Shown here piece after piece: positions 47,274 through 58,759 of a stretch of DNA of 64,000 bases. Position 1 is the first letter of the stretch. Each line of letters begins with the position of its first letter. The position numbers were made by a program, and so were the translations under genes. The notes below the pieces were generated by a model. It did no database searches. It worked only from the letters and a program-made list of their open reading frames with translations, and had not been told where the DNA came from. Origin of the DNA: Antedon bifida. Its lineage: Eukaryota > Echinodermata > Crinoidea > Comatulida > Antedonidae. Where the stretch lies: positions 8,308,001 through 8,372,000 of the forward strand of contig OY727097.1 of the NCBI GenBank assembly GCA_963402885.1, read 5' to 3'.

Positions 47274-48837
47274 TGGGCCCGTTTCCATTGAAAAATTAAA
47301 AAAGAAGGTTTTCTTCGAAACCGGTTTTAAACCAGTATTTGACGATCGAAACTGGCATGGAATCAAGTGAGGATTTTTAAAACGGGTTCTTAATTGTTAT
47401 AAAGAACCGGTTTCTGTTTGCAGGAAGATACTAAACTTCTAATGTCGGTATTTAAATCCGTATTACCTTGTTCAGTAAAAACTATTATTATAATTTTTTT
47501 AAATGTGCGTCGCCATAAATTTAGCGGCCGAAACTGCAATTGAGATTGATCTGCATTTTTCTGCTTCAATTCACTCTTTCTTAAGGCTTTCTATTTGTTC
47601 ATTTATGTTATTGTTAAATGTTTGTTTACCATTAATAATTGAATATTTAATTGATAGTGAGTGATATGATATATTGTTATTGTCAACAATCTAGGTCAAA
47701 CCATAGAGCTATTAATATTATAGTAACTGCATGCTTCACAGTCAAGCTGTATGTGTGATAGCAATTGTGGTTGCGACGTGCGGCTAAAATTATAACGGCG
47801 AATATCAAAACGCCCGCTATGACATTACGCAAAGAAACAAGATTGACGCGGCACGCCTGTATTGGCCGTTGTATATATAACTAGCATATGGTAAATTTAG
47901 TACTAGTAGGCTTACTTTTCAATTACTGTAATTATCAACGATTTAAATAAATACATAATAAAAAGGATTAAACCCAATATGATACTATTTTATTAATGGT
48001 ACATGAAAATGTGCCAAATACGCTCACGAGAATTAATGCTAGGCCTATTACAATATTTTACTGATTTAAAGGTCATTGCATGACTATTATTTTCTACCCA
48101 TATGTCAATTGGTACTTTAGCTAATAACTAACGAGGATTCCAAATTCTTCCTTAAATAAAGTTTCATTGTGGTCGCGTACATAAATTAGTCCACAGTAGG
48201 CGCGTTGCTGCTACGATAATTCGTGATACATTATTAATATAAAATATGTCTGGCAAAAATGATATTAATAGAGTTCTATCTGACAGCAATAACTATAATT
48301 TTTGATATTAGTATTATCTGCAGACAATGTGGCTTCCTGTTTCGTTCCTGAACTAACAATATACAACATGTGGTGATAATTCACAACGATATTCGATGAA
48401 AATTAAAGCGCACGCTTTCGTCAAAACCATTAAACTTCGAAATTAATATCTCAAACCTGTCCTGGATTCACAAGATACATTCACAATCACGATGACGTCA
48501 TTCAAATTATTGCTTCGTTTTATGACAGAGAAGCGATAGATAGATGCGTATGAAACTGTATGTGTTTTTGCTTAATCTTACCGCCGTTTACTTACATTTT
48601 AGTTACTGATGAACTTTGCTAAGTTGTTCATATTAATGGAAATACTGAACTAGAAAACCATTCAGTGTTATACAATTGCTCGTTGCCATTAGCATGAAAC
48701 TAATTGATTATAGCTCCATGTTTTAAGTATTATGAACTGTGATAAAGTACAGCGCAAAAACAATATGTTTTCATTGGTTTCGTCGCGTGAGTATACCGGT
48801 ACTGGTTACAAGCCATCATGACATAATCTGTCTATTA

Positions 48838-49025
48838 TCATATGTAAATTCTGTAATACATTGTCACATTATATCATATGTGGTGTCTGTATGTTTATAT
48901 TAAGGTTAGGGTCACAGGTTAGGATTGTGGCCTATGATACAGTGGCATATGTGATACATATATGAACAGCGCGTACTGTATTACATAACTTGCCTGTGAA
49001 ATTGGACACATTATATAGTACCAAT
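48838..49025. repeat. GGCCTATGATAC-family repeat, copy 3
   Basis: It contains TTAAGGTTAGGGTCACAGG, GGCCTATGATACAGTGGC and ATAACTTGCCTGTGAAATTG, shared in order with the copies at 16660 and 39100. Confidence 0.45.
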
Positions 49026-49089
49026 TTGGTCTCACAAATCCTCACAAATAGGCATACTGTGTGATAATACAGCTGTAGGACTACTATAC

Positions 49090-49170
49090 CTTATAAAAGT
49101 TGAACAACTTCGCGCCTGATGGTAAAGCCGTGACCATGCGGTAATCAAACGGTGTGCAAAACACGTGAAC
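49090..49170 (-). CDS. Candidate exon 2 of the unidentified minus-strand gene
   Basis: The minus-strand acceptor GTATTGCAG (its last base at plus 49171) and donor AAG|GTATAG (first base at plus 49089) enclose 81 bases that translate in phase 0 without stop: VHVFCTPFDYRMVTALPSGA, then KLFNFYK. Phase 0 is the phase in which the upstream exon (50560-50664) ends. Reading past the donor meets a stop at once, which supports splicing. The composition is clearly protein-like. The polypyrimidine tract is modest. The family is not recognised. Confidence 0.42.
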
Positions 49171-49615
49171 CTGCAATACTTTTTAAATTAAGTAATTCTT
49201 TTGCAAAAACAAATCATCGTTACACGTGGATCAAATTTTAGTTTGAAGGTGATGCGTACTCAATACACATGATATTAAATTCAAACGGAAGAGCTGGATG
49301 CACGGTGTTGATTTTAAATTCTGCTATTGTTAAAATCTGAGTGACAAGTCATCACGGTTGTTAAAATCGACGTTACGCAAATTAGATAATGTTAAAGAAG
49401 TATAACAATTTGAAACAAATCTATATCAATAACAGAAATTGTACAAAACAGTATGGGATTCATTATGTCGATAAGAGAACGGAAAATTCTTGTTAAAAAT
49501 GTTAAATTCGTTACAGATTAGCCAACGAGTTTATTAGGACCTACTTGTGTTAATGTTTCTGGTTATAATAAGCTAACATTTATTTTCTATCATTGTTATT
49601 ATATTCTGTTTCTTT

Positions 49616-49826
49616 AAGCGTGGTTCCCACTAGCGACGCAACGTAACGAAATCCACGCAACGTAATAAAATGCCCTTCCAATCATTGTGTTTGCCCCCGC
49701 CTGCTTGAAATCAAACCTGCGATGTTTGCAGAACTGTTGCGTCGTCGGTTCCCACTTGTGATTACGCAATACATCACTTTGCGTCAATACGTCGTTGCGT
49801 TGCGTTCTAGTGGGAACCACGCTTTA
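49616..49826. mobile_element. MITE family B, copy 4 (longest)
   Basis: Its arms AAGCGTGGTTCCCACTAGCG and TCTAGTGGGAACCACGCTTT are inverse complements, with inner CGACGCAACG / CGTTGCGTTGCG pairs and a 100-bp middle. The flanking bases fit a TTA or TA target duplication. It lies within the intron between the two minus-strand exons. Confidence 0.7.
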
Positions 49827-50559
49827 ATAAGTGAGATCGTATGTGCATTGACAATACGAGCCGTCAAACTAAACGAAGTCTCAAACAAAATATATATATA
49901 AACTTTATTTAGACACGAGACTGATGTACAGCACAACTCGTTCAATCAACATTGATTGTTTTTACACAAGTTCGTGATACTGTATTACAAAAAAAAACCA
50001 ACACCATATAAATACGAAAGAAACGAAAAAATTGAAATTGAAAAGAAACAAAATTACAGCAGAATCCCCTTCATCTGACACCTCTATTTAGGGTACACCA
50101 TACCGGTACTTCCCGTGTAAACGGGAACCCTTATCGAAGTGTATAATTTATGAAGGTGTCATAGTTTATCAAATCCGTTCCTTGACACCAGTGTTGCGAC
50201 TTCTCTTATTGTTTGTATTATTGTATTGTATCTTGTACTAAATGAGAAAATCTTTGTTGATCCGCCAGAATTGAAAAAAGGTGTTTTAAAATAACTCCTA
50301 CAACAAATACCAAAGTAAAGCAATTATTCACCTGCATACACTTACGGTACCAAACATCAGTTGATAAAAAGAATCAGTTTACCCTAAAGAATACATTTTC
50401 TATAGTGGCAAAATCAGTGAGGAATTCGTTTCTAAACTAATTTCTCCATGGTAACATTTATATATTGCCAAAGCGAGTTCAGAATAAAATGTTTACATGC
50501 ATTCCAAACCAGTTCACTTTCTCGTCTGATCGTTCCCATAGTGCACCGGGATTACTTAC

Positions 50560-50664
50560 TTGAACGCGAATTCTTTTCAATCCAGTCTTTTTAGCAACAG
50601 CTGACTTCCCGAGTGCGATATTGTTTTCCAAACAGCGGTTATTACTGTTTTTCTTTTCTAACAT
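50560..50664 (-). CDS. Candidate first coding exon of the unidentified minus-strand gene
   Basis: ATG (plus 50662-50664, A at -3) opens 35 codons (MLEKKNSNNRCLENNIALGK, then SAVAKKTGLKRIRVQ), ending at a consensus donor CAA|GTAAGT. The peptide is basic and Asn-rich, with no signal peptide. It ends in phase 0, matching the exon at 49090-49170. Just upstream lies a start-stop ATGTAG and a longer overlapping uORF (ATG at plus 50691-50693), so initiation may be regulated, unless the CTGCAG near 50680 is an acceptor. Function unknown. Confidence 0.42.
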
Positions 50665-50904
50665 TCTACATAGTTCTGCAGTGGTTTAAACATGGAAGAG
50701 TAAGTAGAAATATATTTATTAGTAGTTTCTATCAGTATTCGGTTGACTTCAAATGATTGAGGAGATAGGCCTACAGTGTTAACTGTGCTTTTAAAGTGAT
50801 GATGACAATAAAGAGTAACTCCAAGTAAACAGACTGATATCGAGATTTCGACGTTTTGAAGTATTTGATAATTTTAAAGAATCTAACTAACCAAGTCTCT
50901 TTTT

Positions 50905-51655
50905 GCCGAATTTAGCTTGCCGAAAATCGGTTCGCCGAATTCAGTTCGCGCAGCCTCTTTTTCCCGAATTTAGTTTGCCGAATATCGTTCGCCGAATTCA
51001 GTTTGTTAAGTTCAGTTTTCCAAAACTCGGGTTTCCAAATTGGGTTCGCCAAAACTCGGTTCACCGAAATCAGCTGAGTGTTAATGAGTGCCGAATTCAT
51101 TTTGCCGAAAATCGGTTCGCCGAATTTAGTTTGTAAAATTCAGTTTTCAAAATCGGGTTACCGAATTCGATTTGCCGAAACTCTGTTCACCGAAATCAGC
51201 TTGTTAAGTTTAGTCCTCCAAAACTCGGGTTACCGAATTCAGTTCGCCCCGACTTTTTTTTGCCGAATTCAGTTTTCCGAAAATCGTTTCGCCGAATTCA
51301 GTTTGTTAAGTCAGGTTTTCAAAACTCGGGTTACTGAATTCGGTTTGCCGAATATCGGTTCACCGAAATCAGTTTGTTAAATCCAAATTTTCCAAAACTC
51401 GTGTTACCAAATTCGGTTCGCCCCGCCTTTTTTTTTGCCGAATTCATATTGCCGAAAATCGGTTCGCTGAATTTAGTTTGTTAAATTCAGTTTTCAAAAT
51501 CGGCTTACCGAAATTGGTTCTCCGAAACTCTGTTCACCGAAATCAGTTTGTTGAGTTCAGTCATAAACACGGGTTACCGAATTCAGTTCGCCCAGCTTTT
51601 TTTGCCGATTCAGTTTGCCGAATCTCGGTTTGCCGAATTTTGTTTGCGAAACTCT
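50905..51655. repeat. GCCGAA minisatellite array, left block
   Basis: A degenerate array of about 20-22-bp units such as TTTGCCGAAAATCGGTTCG and CCGAATTCAGTTTGTTAAG. Several units combine into a higher-order period of roughly 150 bp marked by CCAAAACTCGGGTTACCG. It produces long open frames in several phases (residues such as FAEFSL, NRFAE) that are array shadows, not genes. Confidence 0.85.
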
Positions 51656-51685
51656 TTAAAGTGAAGAGTTCTTTAGGCCTATAAC

Positions 51686-52491
51686 CATAGAGATATTATA
51701 GTGAACTATAATATCTCTATGCTATAACTTATCAGAGTGAGATACACACTATTTCCTGTTTAACGCGTTTCTTAATTAAGTTAATCATGCCGCTGTCAAT
51801 CATAGCATCCGAAAGATGCATCAATTCAAATAACTAATTTGCATGCTTCTATCAAACAACTAATTTTAGCCTAATTAGTTGTTTTTCGTTTGATACAGTG
51901 AATTTTAATATAATAAATTTCAGTCAGTTTATCAAATAACTCTATCCATAGTAATGTTATTCTTTATTTCATTCCAGACCAACGGCGTATCATCGCCACT
52001 AACAGGCTGGTTAAAATCTTAATAAAAACTACTTTAGATAACAAATTATCTGTCTGTTAATCAGCTATTCGTTTCAATTCAATTTAGTTGAGACAATCTT
52101 TCCATATTTTTTTCTAAAAAAATTAGTGTAATTCAAAATATCTTTCTGAAGTCGAGACAATTATTAGATGGTTATTATCTCAACTAAATGAATTCTGCAC
52201 CGATCATAAAAATGAATTCCACATTCGGTATTAAGAAAATAATGTCTCTCAGACATATAATTTCCTTCATTTTACGACACTTCACTCACAACTATTTAAT
52301 ATAACCATGGAGAAATTTATCCATGATATAACAGAACACAATTGTATACGTTGCTACTTTGAATAACAATTATTAATGGTTACTTATAATATAACTCATT
52401 GATTACACATTAGTTAACTTCGGGGGTATTATCAATAAACTACCGTCGAAATCTAACTTGGTTCGTTCGTAGAGATATTATATCTCTATGT
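51686..52491. mobile_element. Insertion splitting the GCCGAA array
   Basis: The two array blocks are separated by about 800 bp of unrelated AT-rich DNA. It starts with a 36-bp hairpin (CATAGAGATATTATAG, TGAA, then the exact complement; 51686-51721) and ends with a similar palindrome (TAGAGATAT, T, ATATCTCTA; 52470-52488). Matching hairpins at both ends suggest a mobile insertion. No ORF. Confidence 0.45.
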
Positions 52492-52494
52492 TTC

Positions 52495-52680
52495 GCCAAA
52501 TTCAGTTAAAAAAAATTCAGTTACTCGGATTTCAGTTCGCCCAGCCTCGGTTTGCCGAATTAAGTTTGCCGTAACTCAGTTTGCTGAATTAGCCTAAATT
52601 TGCCGAAACTTAGTTTTCCGAAACTCGGTTGGCCGAATTATTGTCAAAACTCGGGTTGCCGAAACTAAGTTTGCCGAAAT
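52495..52680. repeat. GCCGAA minisatellite array, right block
   Basis: It continues the left block's units (GTTTGCCGAATTAAG, TTTGCCGAAACTTAG, CTCGGTTGGCCGAATT) in the same orientation. Confidence 0.8.
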
Positions 52681-54334
52681 AAACAAAGGCAGCATAACTG
52701 GTTATTCTAATAGTTCTAGGATAACAACTGTTCTAATTTCTTTTTGTTTTATGTAAGAAAAACATTTATTTATGTAGTTATCATCGATACGGTTATCGTT
52801 CTATTGAGTCTTAAGACGACGTATTTAATTTCATTAATAAAATGTATAAGTACCATACTGTACATCTCCGATATAGCCTATAACAGTATAACCAGGGAAT
52901 TTCACTCTTCCTGGATATAACCATGGAGTTATAAAATTAGTAATGTCATAGCTCCATGGTATAACCATGGATAACTTTCTACCACGTTGTATAAGTTAAA
53001 TCTCCCAATACGCAATTTGTGGCCTACCTATTGTGTAAGTCAATCTCTTTTTGTACCGGATGCATTTTTAAATTAGAACTTTAAACCCCATTGTGCACCT
53101 AATACCCATTGTGTAAGTAAATTAGCCCAATAAAATACCGCATTGTGTAACTAAGTACCCTAATAAATAAACACTTGGCGGGCACACCACATAATGTGTA
53201 ATAGTTCTTAAATATTAACTAATTCGACATAAACCAAAAACCTTCTTGATCCCCACCACTTATAGTAATTGTTTAAACCCTAACCCCCGCGAACTCCCAC
53301 AATCCCCGCAAACCTCCAAACATATTTGTATGTTGTATTAATATAGAAATTCTAAAAATACGTAACGTACACCCACAGAAAAGTGTAAAAATTTATTTGA
53401 ATATGCACTACAATATCTACTATTGCAGATTTTTCTCAACAGACAACCAAAACACTGTATTTGAACTCGTCACCATGACGAGTTATGTGATCCGCGTTGA
53501 AATGGTCTCTCTATCACTAAACACTGACAAATATTTTTATAAAATTGAGAACATTTTTTAAAAAATGATACAGGTTAATACACCAAAAATATATATATTA
53601 GCTCCTATTAATTTGTAGTTCTGAACGTTTTGAATAGGTCTACAAAAATAATAATTTAGTTATATAGATACACTCGAGTGGCTCGCTTCAGTGCAGAATG
53701 ACTAATAGTAAAAAAAAGAAAAATAAATAAAAAAAATCAAACTAAAGTATGTACTGTAGTATTAAAAAGTACCGTACTGCATGTAACATATGAATGTTTA
53801 TCCTTTCTGCTAAAGTGTCTTTTTACTTGGAATATATTATTACTGTAATATATATATTGTACAAGAACAAAATCACAAAATCAAAATAGATTCAGGAAAA
53901 CCCAATTAATTGGTTTCCATTGGGGTTCTTAAACATTAAACATATTCGAGTTTAACAATGGTCACTATACATCAGGGAAGAGTGAAATGCATGATATAAG
54001 CAAAATTGTTTATAAATTATTACCCATTCAAGGAAAGTTCTGTACGGCATAGAATCGATTTTCGTTGCTAGGTATAAATTGATTAATAAATAAACAGCTG
54101 GCCCCTTAGCATCGTTTGGCTTATTAATAATATATAATAAAAGACAATGGTCTGAATTGAAATTACGTCTACACTACCCACAGTGTTTTTATTACTTAAC
54201 TCCCACAATTGAACATTTCTTTATTAGAATATTTTTGAAATAGAAAATTAATACTGTCTTGTTTTTCCGTTCACGAATTCATGAGAAATAAAACGGTCCA
54301 TACATTAATTAATTTACAGCATGTGGGCGTATGT
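52681..54334. other. Non-coding stretch
   Basis: AT-rich, with a CATGGAG hairpin at 52921 and an ACTCGTCA-CCA-TGACGAGT hairpin near 53465-53485. No gene seen. Confidence 0.3.
52921..52959. repeat. CATGGAG mini-hairpin, copy
   Basis: CCATGGAGTTAT and ATAGCTCCATGG form an inverted pair around about 17 bases. It belongs to a family of tiny hairpins with ATTTCTCCATGGT-like arms spread over the window. Confidence 0.5.
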
Positions 54335-54380
54335 ATAGTCATGGAGGAATTATTTATATAAACAATTCCTCCATGGTATA
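54335..54380. repeat. CATGGAG mini-hairpin, clearest copy
   Basis: TATAGTCATGGAGGAATT and AATTCCTCCATGGTATA are near-exact inverse complements with an 11-base loop. Single arms occur near 10261, 22811, 45118, 50444, 52303 and 59643. Confidence 0.65.
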
Positions 54381-54556
54381 ATGAATATCCTGTCCTGCTT
54401 TAACAGTAGGCCTAAGGCCATAGGAATTATTGGTAGCAGTAGGCCTGCCCGTTCCTATCTTGCCTTCGCGACGAAGGCCTGTATGTATTGCCATTTCTCT
54501 CTATATACCGTAATAGTTTACTTTTTTGTTTGGCCTAGCGTTTTTAGTCGCGTGGA

Positions 54557-54593
54557 CGCGACTCTATAGTTCACTATGTCGGTCGGTTGGTCG

Positions 54594-54636
<43 letters not shown>

Positions 54637-54667
54637 GGTCTGTCTGTCTGTCTGTCTGTCTGTCTCA
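54557..54667 (+). repeat. GTCGG-family repeat with (GTCT)n expansion
   Basis: It starts GACTCTATAGTTCACTATGT, then GGTCGGTTGGTCGG and about 20 GTCT units (to 54665). The right half of the family is missing. Confidence 0.75.
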
Positions 54668-56298
54668 ATGAGGCCCAGAGACTGTTACCAATCTTATCTT
54701 TTTTGGTCAAAAATGTGCATTTAGATTAATTTTATTGTGTATTGAAATAATGATAAATAAGCCATTACATAAAACAATTTTTCACTGTTTGAGATTTTGT
54801 TCTTCATAGAAATACTATTTTGGTAATGGTTATATAAACTATAGTTCTTTGATATAGCTCTCATGCAATGCCATTAAATACTTGTAAAAATATCTCCACC
54901 CCATGATTAGTTTAAACATGGAAGTTACTAAACAAATTCTACCTCAATGGTTGGAGTTTTTGGAAGAATCAGTATAATTTATGAATTATTTAGAATTTAT
55001 AATCATCACACAATGTTTTATGTCTAGAAATGAATATTCAAATTCACAGAGCAGGCCTATCTCATTTAACGATTGAAATCATCAAATGTAAAAAAAAAAA
55101 CTAACTAACATATTTTTCAACATAGGATTTTACAATATCTTTGAGAACAACACTTGGCCAAAATCAATTTAAAACAATAAATAAGAAAATGGTAATGGGT
55201 TTGGTTTGTTCGCGCACTGATCATAATCATTGTTATTATCATGATTGTTATTATAAAGATAGCCCTAACTGTTTGGTTATTCGTTCGATTGATGGTGCAA
55301 TTGCTGGTTATACAAACTGAAGGGGATGGTTCGTCTCTGGATGTAGGCCTCGGAATTAGTACCGTATACAGTTCGACATAGTGCATCCGATGAACCGACC
55401 GTGCAATACGGAAGAATTTGTAGGCCGTAACGTACAATACAGCGCCAGATCATAGATAGTGAAAGTATATGGAAAAAGGTCGATGAATTTCAAAACAGAT
55501 TTCAAATTTAAAACACACATGTACGAACCGTTAAGGGAAGGGGCCGCTAGGGTAAGAGAGAGTACCCGTGTGTTTAGCAGTCATATTTAATTAATGTTAC
55601 TGAAATCATAAAGCAACTTTGAAATCGAATCATCCGATTTGCCGCATCCGGTGTTACACGCTCGTCTCAAAATCAAATAACATTTTACATGTGTGTATAA
55701 GCTAGGAATAAGGATCTAATTTGAACACATGGGAAGGCTGAATAATGTGAGTAACTCTCGAAATGAAGACTACAATGGTGTGAACCTGTGTTCCCACACA
55801 AAAATACCGTACTAACTTTCTAAACGTAGGCCTATTCTAAAGTATTTGTTAAACGTCACACAGCTGCCACACCCCGGCACACCCAGTCATATGACAGTAG
55901 CCACAGCGTACTATTTCTGTTTAAAATTAACATTAAGACTCATAATCAGTGGCGATTACATAATGTCGTAACTTGGTTGAAATAAAAAGTATTTGATTGT
56001 TTTCTAAACTTTAAAACAAACATACTTTCTAAATTTAGGCACTGAACATTTTAGTTATTTTGATAAATATTAGTTACGGTACAATCATTGGGTGTAACAC
56101 CTTTTCCGTTCCACGGAAAGACGATCTTTCATTATTTAACATAACGTTCAGTTCCATGAGTGCAAAGCTGCAGGTATGAATTAGTATTCATGATTATTAT
56201 ATCAATAATAATCGACAGTATTGTAGAATTTCCAGTCGACTTGTATATTGAAATTTTAAAATATTAAACCTTTGACAATTACCATTCAATAAAAATAA
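54668..56298. other. Non-coding stretch
   Basis: No supported gene. The minus-strand open frame at 55117-55437 has a hydrophobic, Ile/Met-rich run after Asn-Thr sites, but the DNA there is ATAATAAC-like simple sequence. Confidence 0.3.
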
Positions 56299-56407
56299 CA
56301 TGGCTGCAGTCGCGTGCTTAAATTTGAGTTAGTGTTTACCGACCGATCGACCAACCTACCGACCGACTGATCGACCGACCGACCGACATGGTGAGCTGTA
56401 GAGTCGT
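56299..56407 (-). repeat. GTCGG-family repeat, reverse copy
   Basis: It reads CATGGCTGCAGTCGCGTGC, AAATTTGAGTTAGTGTTTAC, a (CGAC)n tract and GGTGAGCTGTAGAGTC, the complement of the copies at 47146 and 56897. Confidence 0.7.
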
Positions 56408-56896
56408 ATATATAATATTGGCTTATTCTCTACTAACGAAATTTGGGCTCTCCAAGGTGCACGGAGATTATTATTATTACAGTATTCTATATTGAATGTT
56501 ATTTTATGAGAAAATTACACGTGCTGCTATAAAACATTTTTGCAAGAAAAGTAGTGCAGGCGATGACATCAAATTGACAGCACGCGTAGAACATTATAAT
56601 TCTGCAGATTAATATCATAATACGTAAAATAAATTATTATGACAAGATTATACTTTTTGACATTTATGTATTATTGTCATCAAATTTGACAAAGAAGCAT
56701 CAATTCCAATCAATAGTATCATCCTTCAATAATTATCGATTTTTAATCATTGTATGAGTGATATAGTATGTGTTGATCATTTTGTAGCGATATAAATACA
56801 CGACGTAAGAGAAGACTGTTATTATAAAATAATGATTATGCTATGGGGAGTTTTAATTCCTCTATATACGGTATTTTCTTCTTCCTATATTTTTAG

Positions 56897-56996
56897 TAGA
56901 CTCTATAGCTCACTATAGTCGGTCGGTCGGTTGGTCGGTCGGTCAGTAAACACTAACTCAAATTTGCGCACGCGACTGCAGCCATGTATATGGCCT
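56897..56996 (+). repeat. GTCGG-family repeat, complete copy
   Basis: GACTCTATAGCTCACTATAG, (GGTC)n, AAACACTAACTCAAATTTG and CACGCGACTGCAGCCATGT are in order. A separate TTCATTCG simple repeat lies at about 57040-57067. Confidence 0.7.
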
Positions 56997-57434
56997 TATT
57001 TATTTTAAAATTACGATTACGGAACTCACATCTTTTTTATTCATTCATTCATTCGTTCGTTCGTTCATTTTCGAACTACCATGATCACATAATAGGCCTA
57101 TATTCATAGCACATAAAAAAAGCTTAATCTAAGAAATCGTTTTTTTACATATGTTTATTTGTTCAAATAAAAAATTTAGATTTTTTTTTCTTCAATCGTG
57201 ATAATCCATGACTTCAATAACGAAGGGCATTCATGCTTAATAACGCTCAATAACGTTTAGTTGGCGTTACTCGGTATCACCTTGTCACTGGTATCCACTT
57301 TTCGCCGTGGCATCTCCTTGCCACCATAATGAATCAGTATAGGCTACGTTTTTGTACGTTTTTTATGTTCTTGTTATATTATCGAATTTGGGTCGTGTAT
57401 GTACAAATGTTAACTGTACAGTTTTGACAACATA

Positions 57435-57627
57435 AAGCTCTGTCTACACTATCACATTTTGATCAATGTCAATGTGATGTGCCCATGAACATGATGATGT
57501 CATATCACCGCCATATTTAAGCATATCACTGCCATATTTGGGCACTTCACACTTTTTTGTCAAACTAGTTTGATAGTGTAAACAGGGAATAGTGAAATTT
57601 CTCTATTTCCTGGTATAGACAGAGCTT
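57435..57627. mobile_element. MITE family A, copy with small insertion
   Basis: AAGCTCTGTCTACACTATC (TA before it) opens it, and TAGACAGAGCTT closes it. The right arm GATAGTGTA is separated from TAGACAGAG by about 35 bases forming their own hairpin (CAGGGAATAG / CTATTTCCTG), a second-order insertion. Confidence 0.7.
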
Positions 57628-58579
57628 AATACATGCTAATTGTGATTCTAAGTTTGAATTGTTCTAATTTTTATGTTGCGTAATTCTCCTTCAAATATTG
57701 ACAATATTCTGCTCATCATTTAACATCATTTGAGAGGTCATAAATTACTTTATATATAATGTTATTATCATATCAATATTTATAATAATGTCAATATATT
57801 TGTAATTGTCCTGTCATCTTGTGCTCGTTGTTCCACGCATCGTTAATTATACACGATCAATAATATGGATTAATTAAAAGTGTTTGTTACTATTGTAGAG
57901 CAACAGAAGTGTATCAATAAAACATTAAAACATCACTATATGAGATGAGACTACAGTGCTCATGTAATCATTCATGTGCATCTGTTTAAATATAATATCT
58001 AAAATAGTGATGTTTTCTTCAATTGTAATCCATAAATAGTAACGAAGTGAGTTTATGTTAGATACTCATGCAACGTTAACGGCGTTACTGGGTTGTTCCA
58101 TATTTCACTACAATTTAATTTTATTTCCACAATATAATAACCTATAGGCGAATAAATACGATGAAGTAATTATGTGGGGGAGTCATATAATTCAGAAAGA
58201 CTTTAAGTTTGACCCACCCCAAGATATAGGCCTAAATAAAAGAAAACAAAGTTCATCCCGATGCGAAAGTCGCTCATGTTAATGCTAAAAGTTTTTGCGA
58301 GTAGTTCACACATAAATAGTCGAAAATTATGTTTTAAAAACAAAGTTCTGATAAAAAAATCCCAAAATTGTCTTGACCATAGGCCTAATCCTAAAATATC
58401 AACATAGGTCGGACCGACAAGAAAGAAAGAAATTTGGATCACCCGCAGCTCTGAAAACGTCTCTTATAATCTGTATTATCATACGATTGATTGTTCCAGT
58501 TCTTCAAAGCTACAACATACACATGTTACCAACCTACATTTTTTATTACATTCTTTACTAATTAAATATATTTTTTCAG
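57628..58579. other. Non-coding stretch
   Basis: AT-rich with nothing recognised, ending in a strong acceptor tract at 58571-58579. Confidence 0.3.
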
Positions 58580-58635
58580 TTAGCAATGGAAATATTATTG
58601 CCGTCGTGTGCCCATGGGATGTTGTTGATGCGTTT
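58580..58635 (+). CDS. Candidate exon 1 of a small two-exon gene
   Basis: A strong acceptor (ATATTTTTTCAG, ending 58579) and strong donor (TTT|GTAAGT at 58636) enclose 56 bases. In the frame giving MEILLPSCAHGMLLMR (ATG at 58586) the exon ends with two bases (TT), which is the phase needed by the open exon at 58760. A second frame (SNGNIIAVVCPWDVVDAF) is open too, so the choice is not settled. Confidence 0.3.
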
Positions 58636-58759
58636 GTAAGTGGTTTGTCGACATATTTCAGTTAGATATAAAAGATTCTTACGTTGTCTTCTAAATATGA
58701 AGATTCTTAATGCACATGAGGCCTAATTTGACTTACGACCGCGTGATGTGCTTGTCTAG

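Larger units (their letters stand above)
43931..49089 (-). other. Probable introns of the minus-strand gene
   Basis: I looked for exons linking 49090 to 43930 and found only weak ones, such as a frame near 46524-46587 reading NIRYYHIEFVMRLGKC before a TTA|GTAAGC donor, and 47760-47880. Neither has the phase needed on its own. The stretch is otherwise MITEs, palindromes and AT-rich DNA. Confidence 0.25.

Noticed and set aside
50903..51684. Several overlapping ORFs of 60-100 codons
   Set aside because: They are shadows of the GCCGAA minisatellite, which lacks stops in several frames.
55117..55437. Minus-strand 106-codon frame with Asn-Thr sites and an Ile/Met-rich run like a membrane segment
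   Set aside because: The hydrophobic run is coded by ATAATAAC-like simple sequence. No family or splice support.
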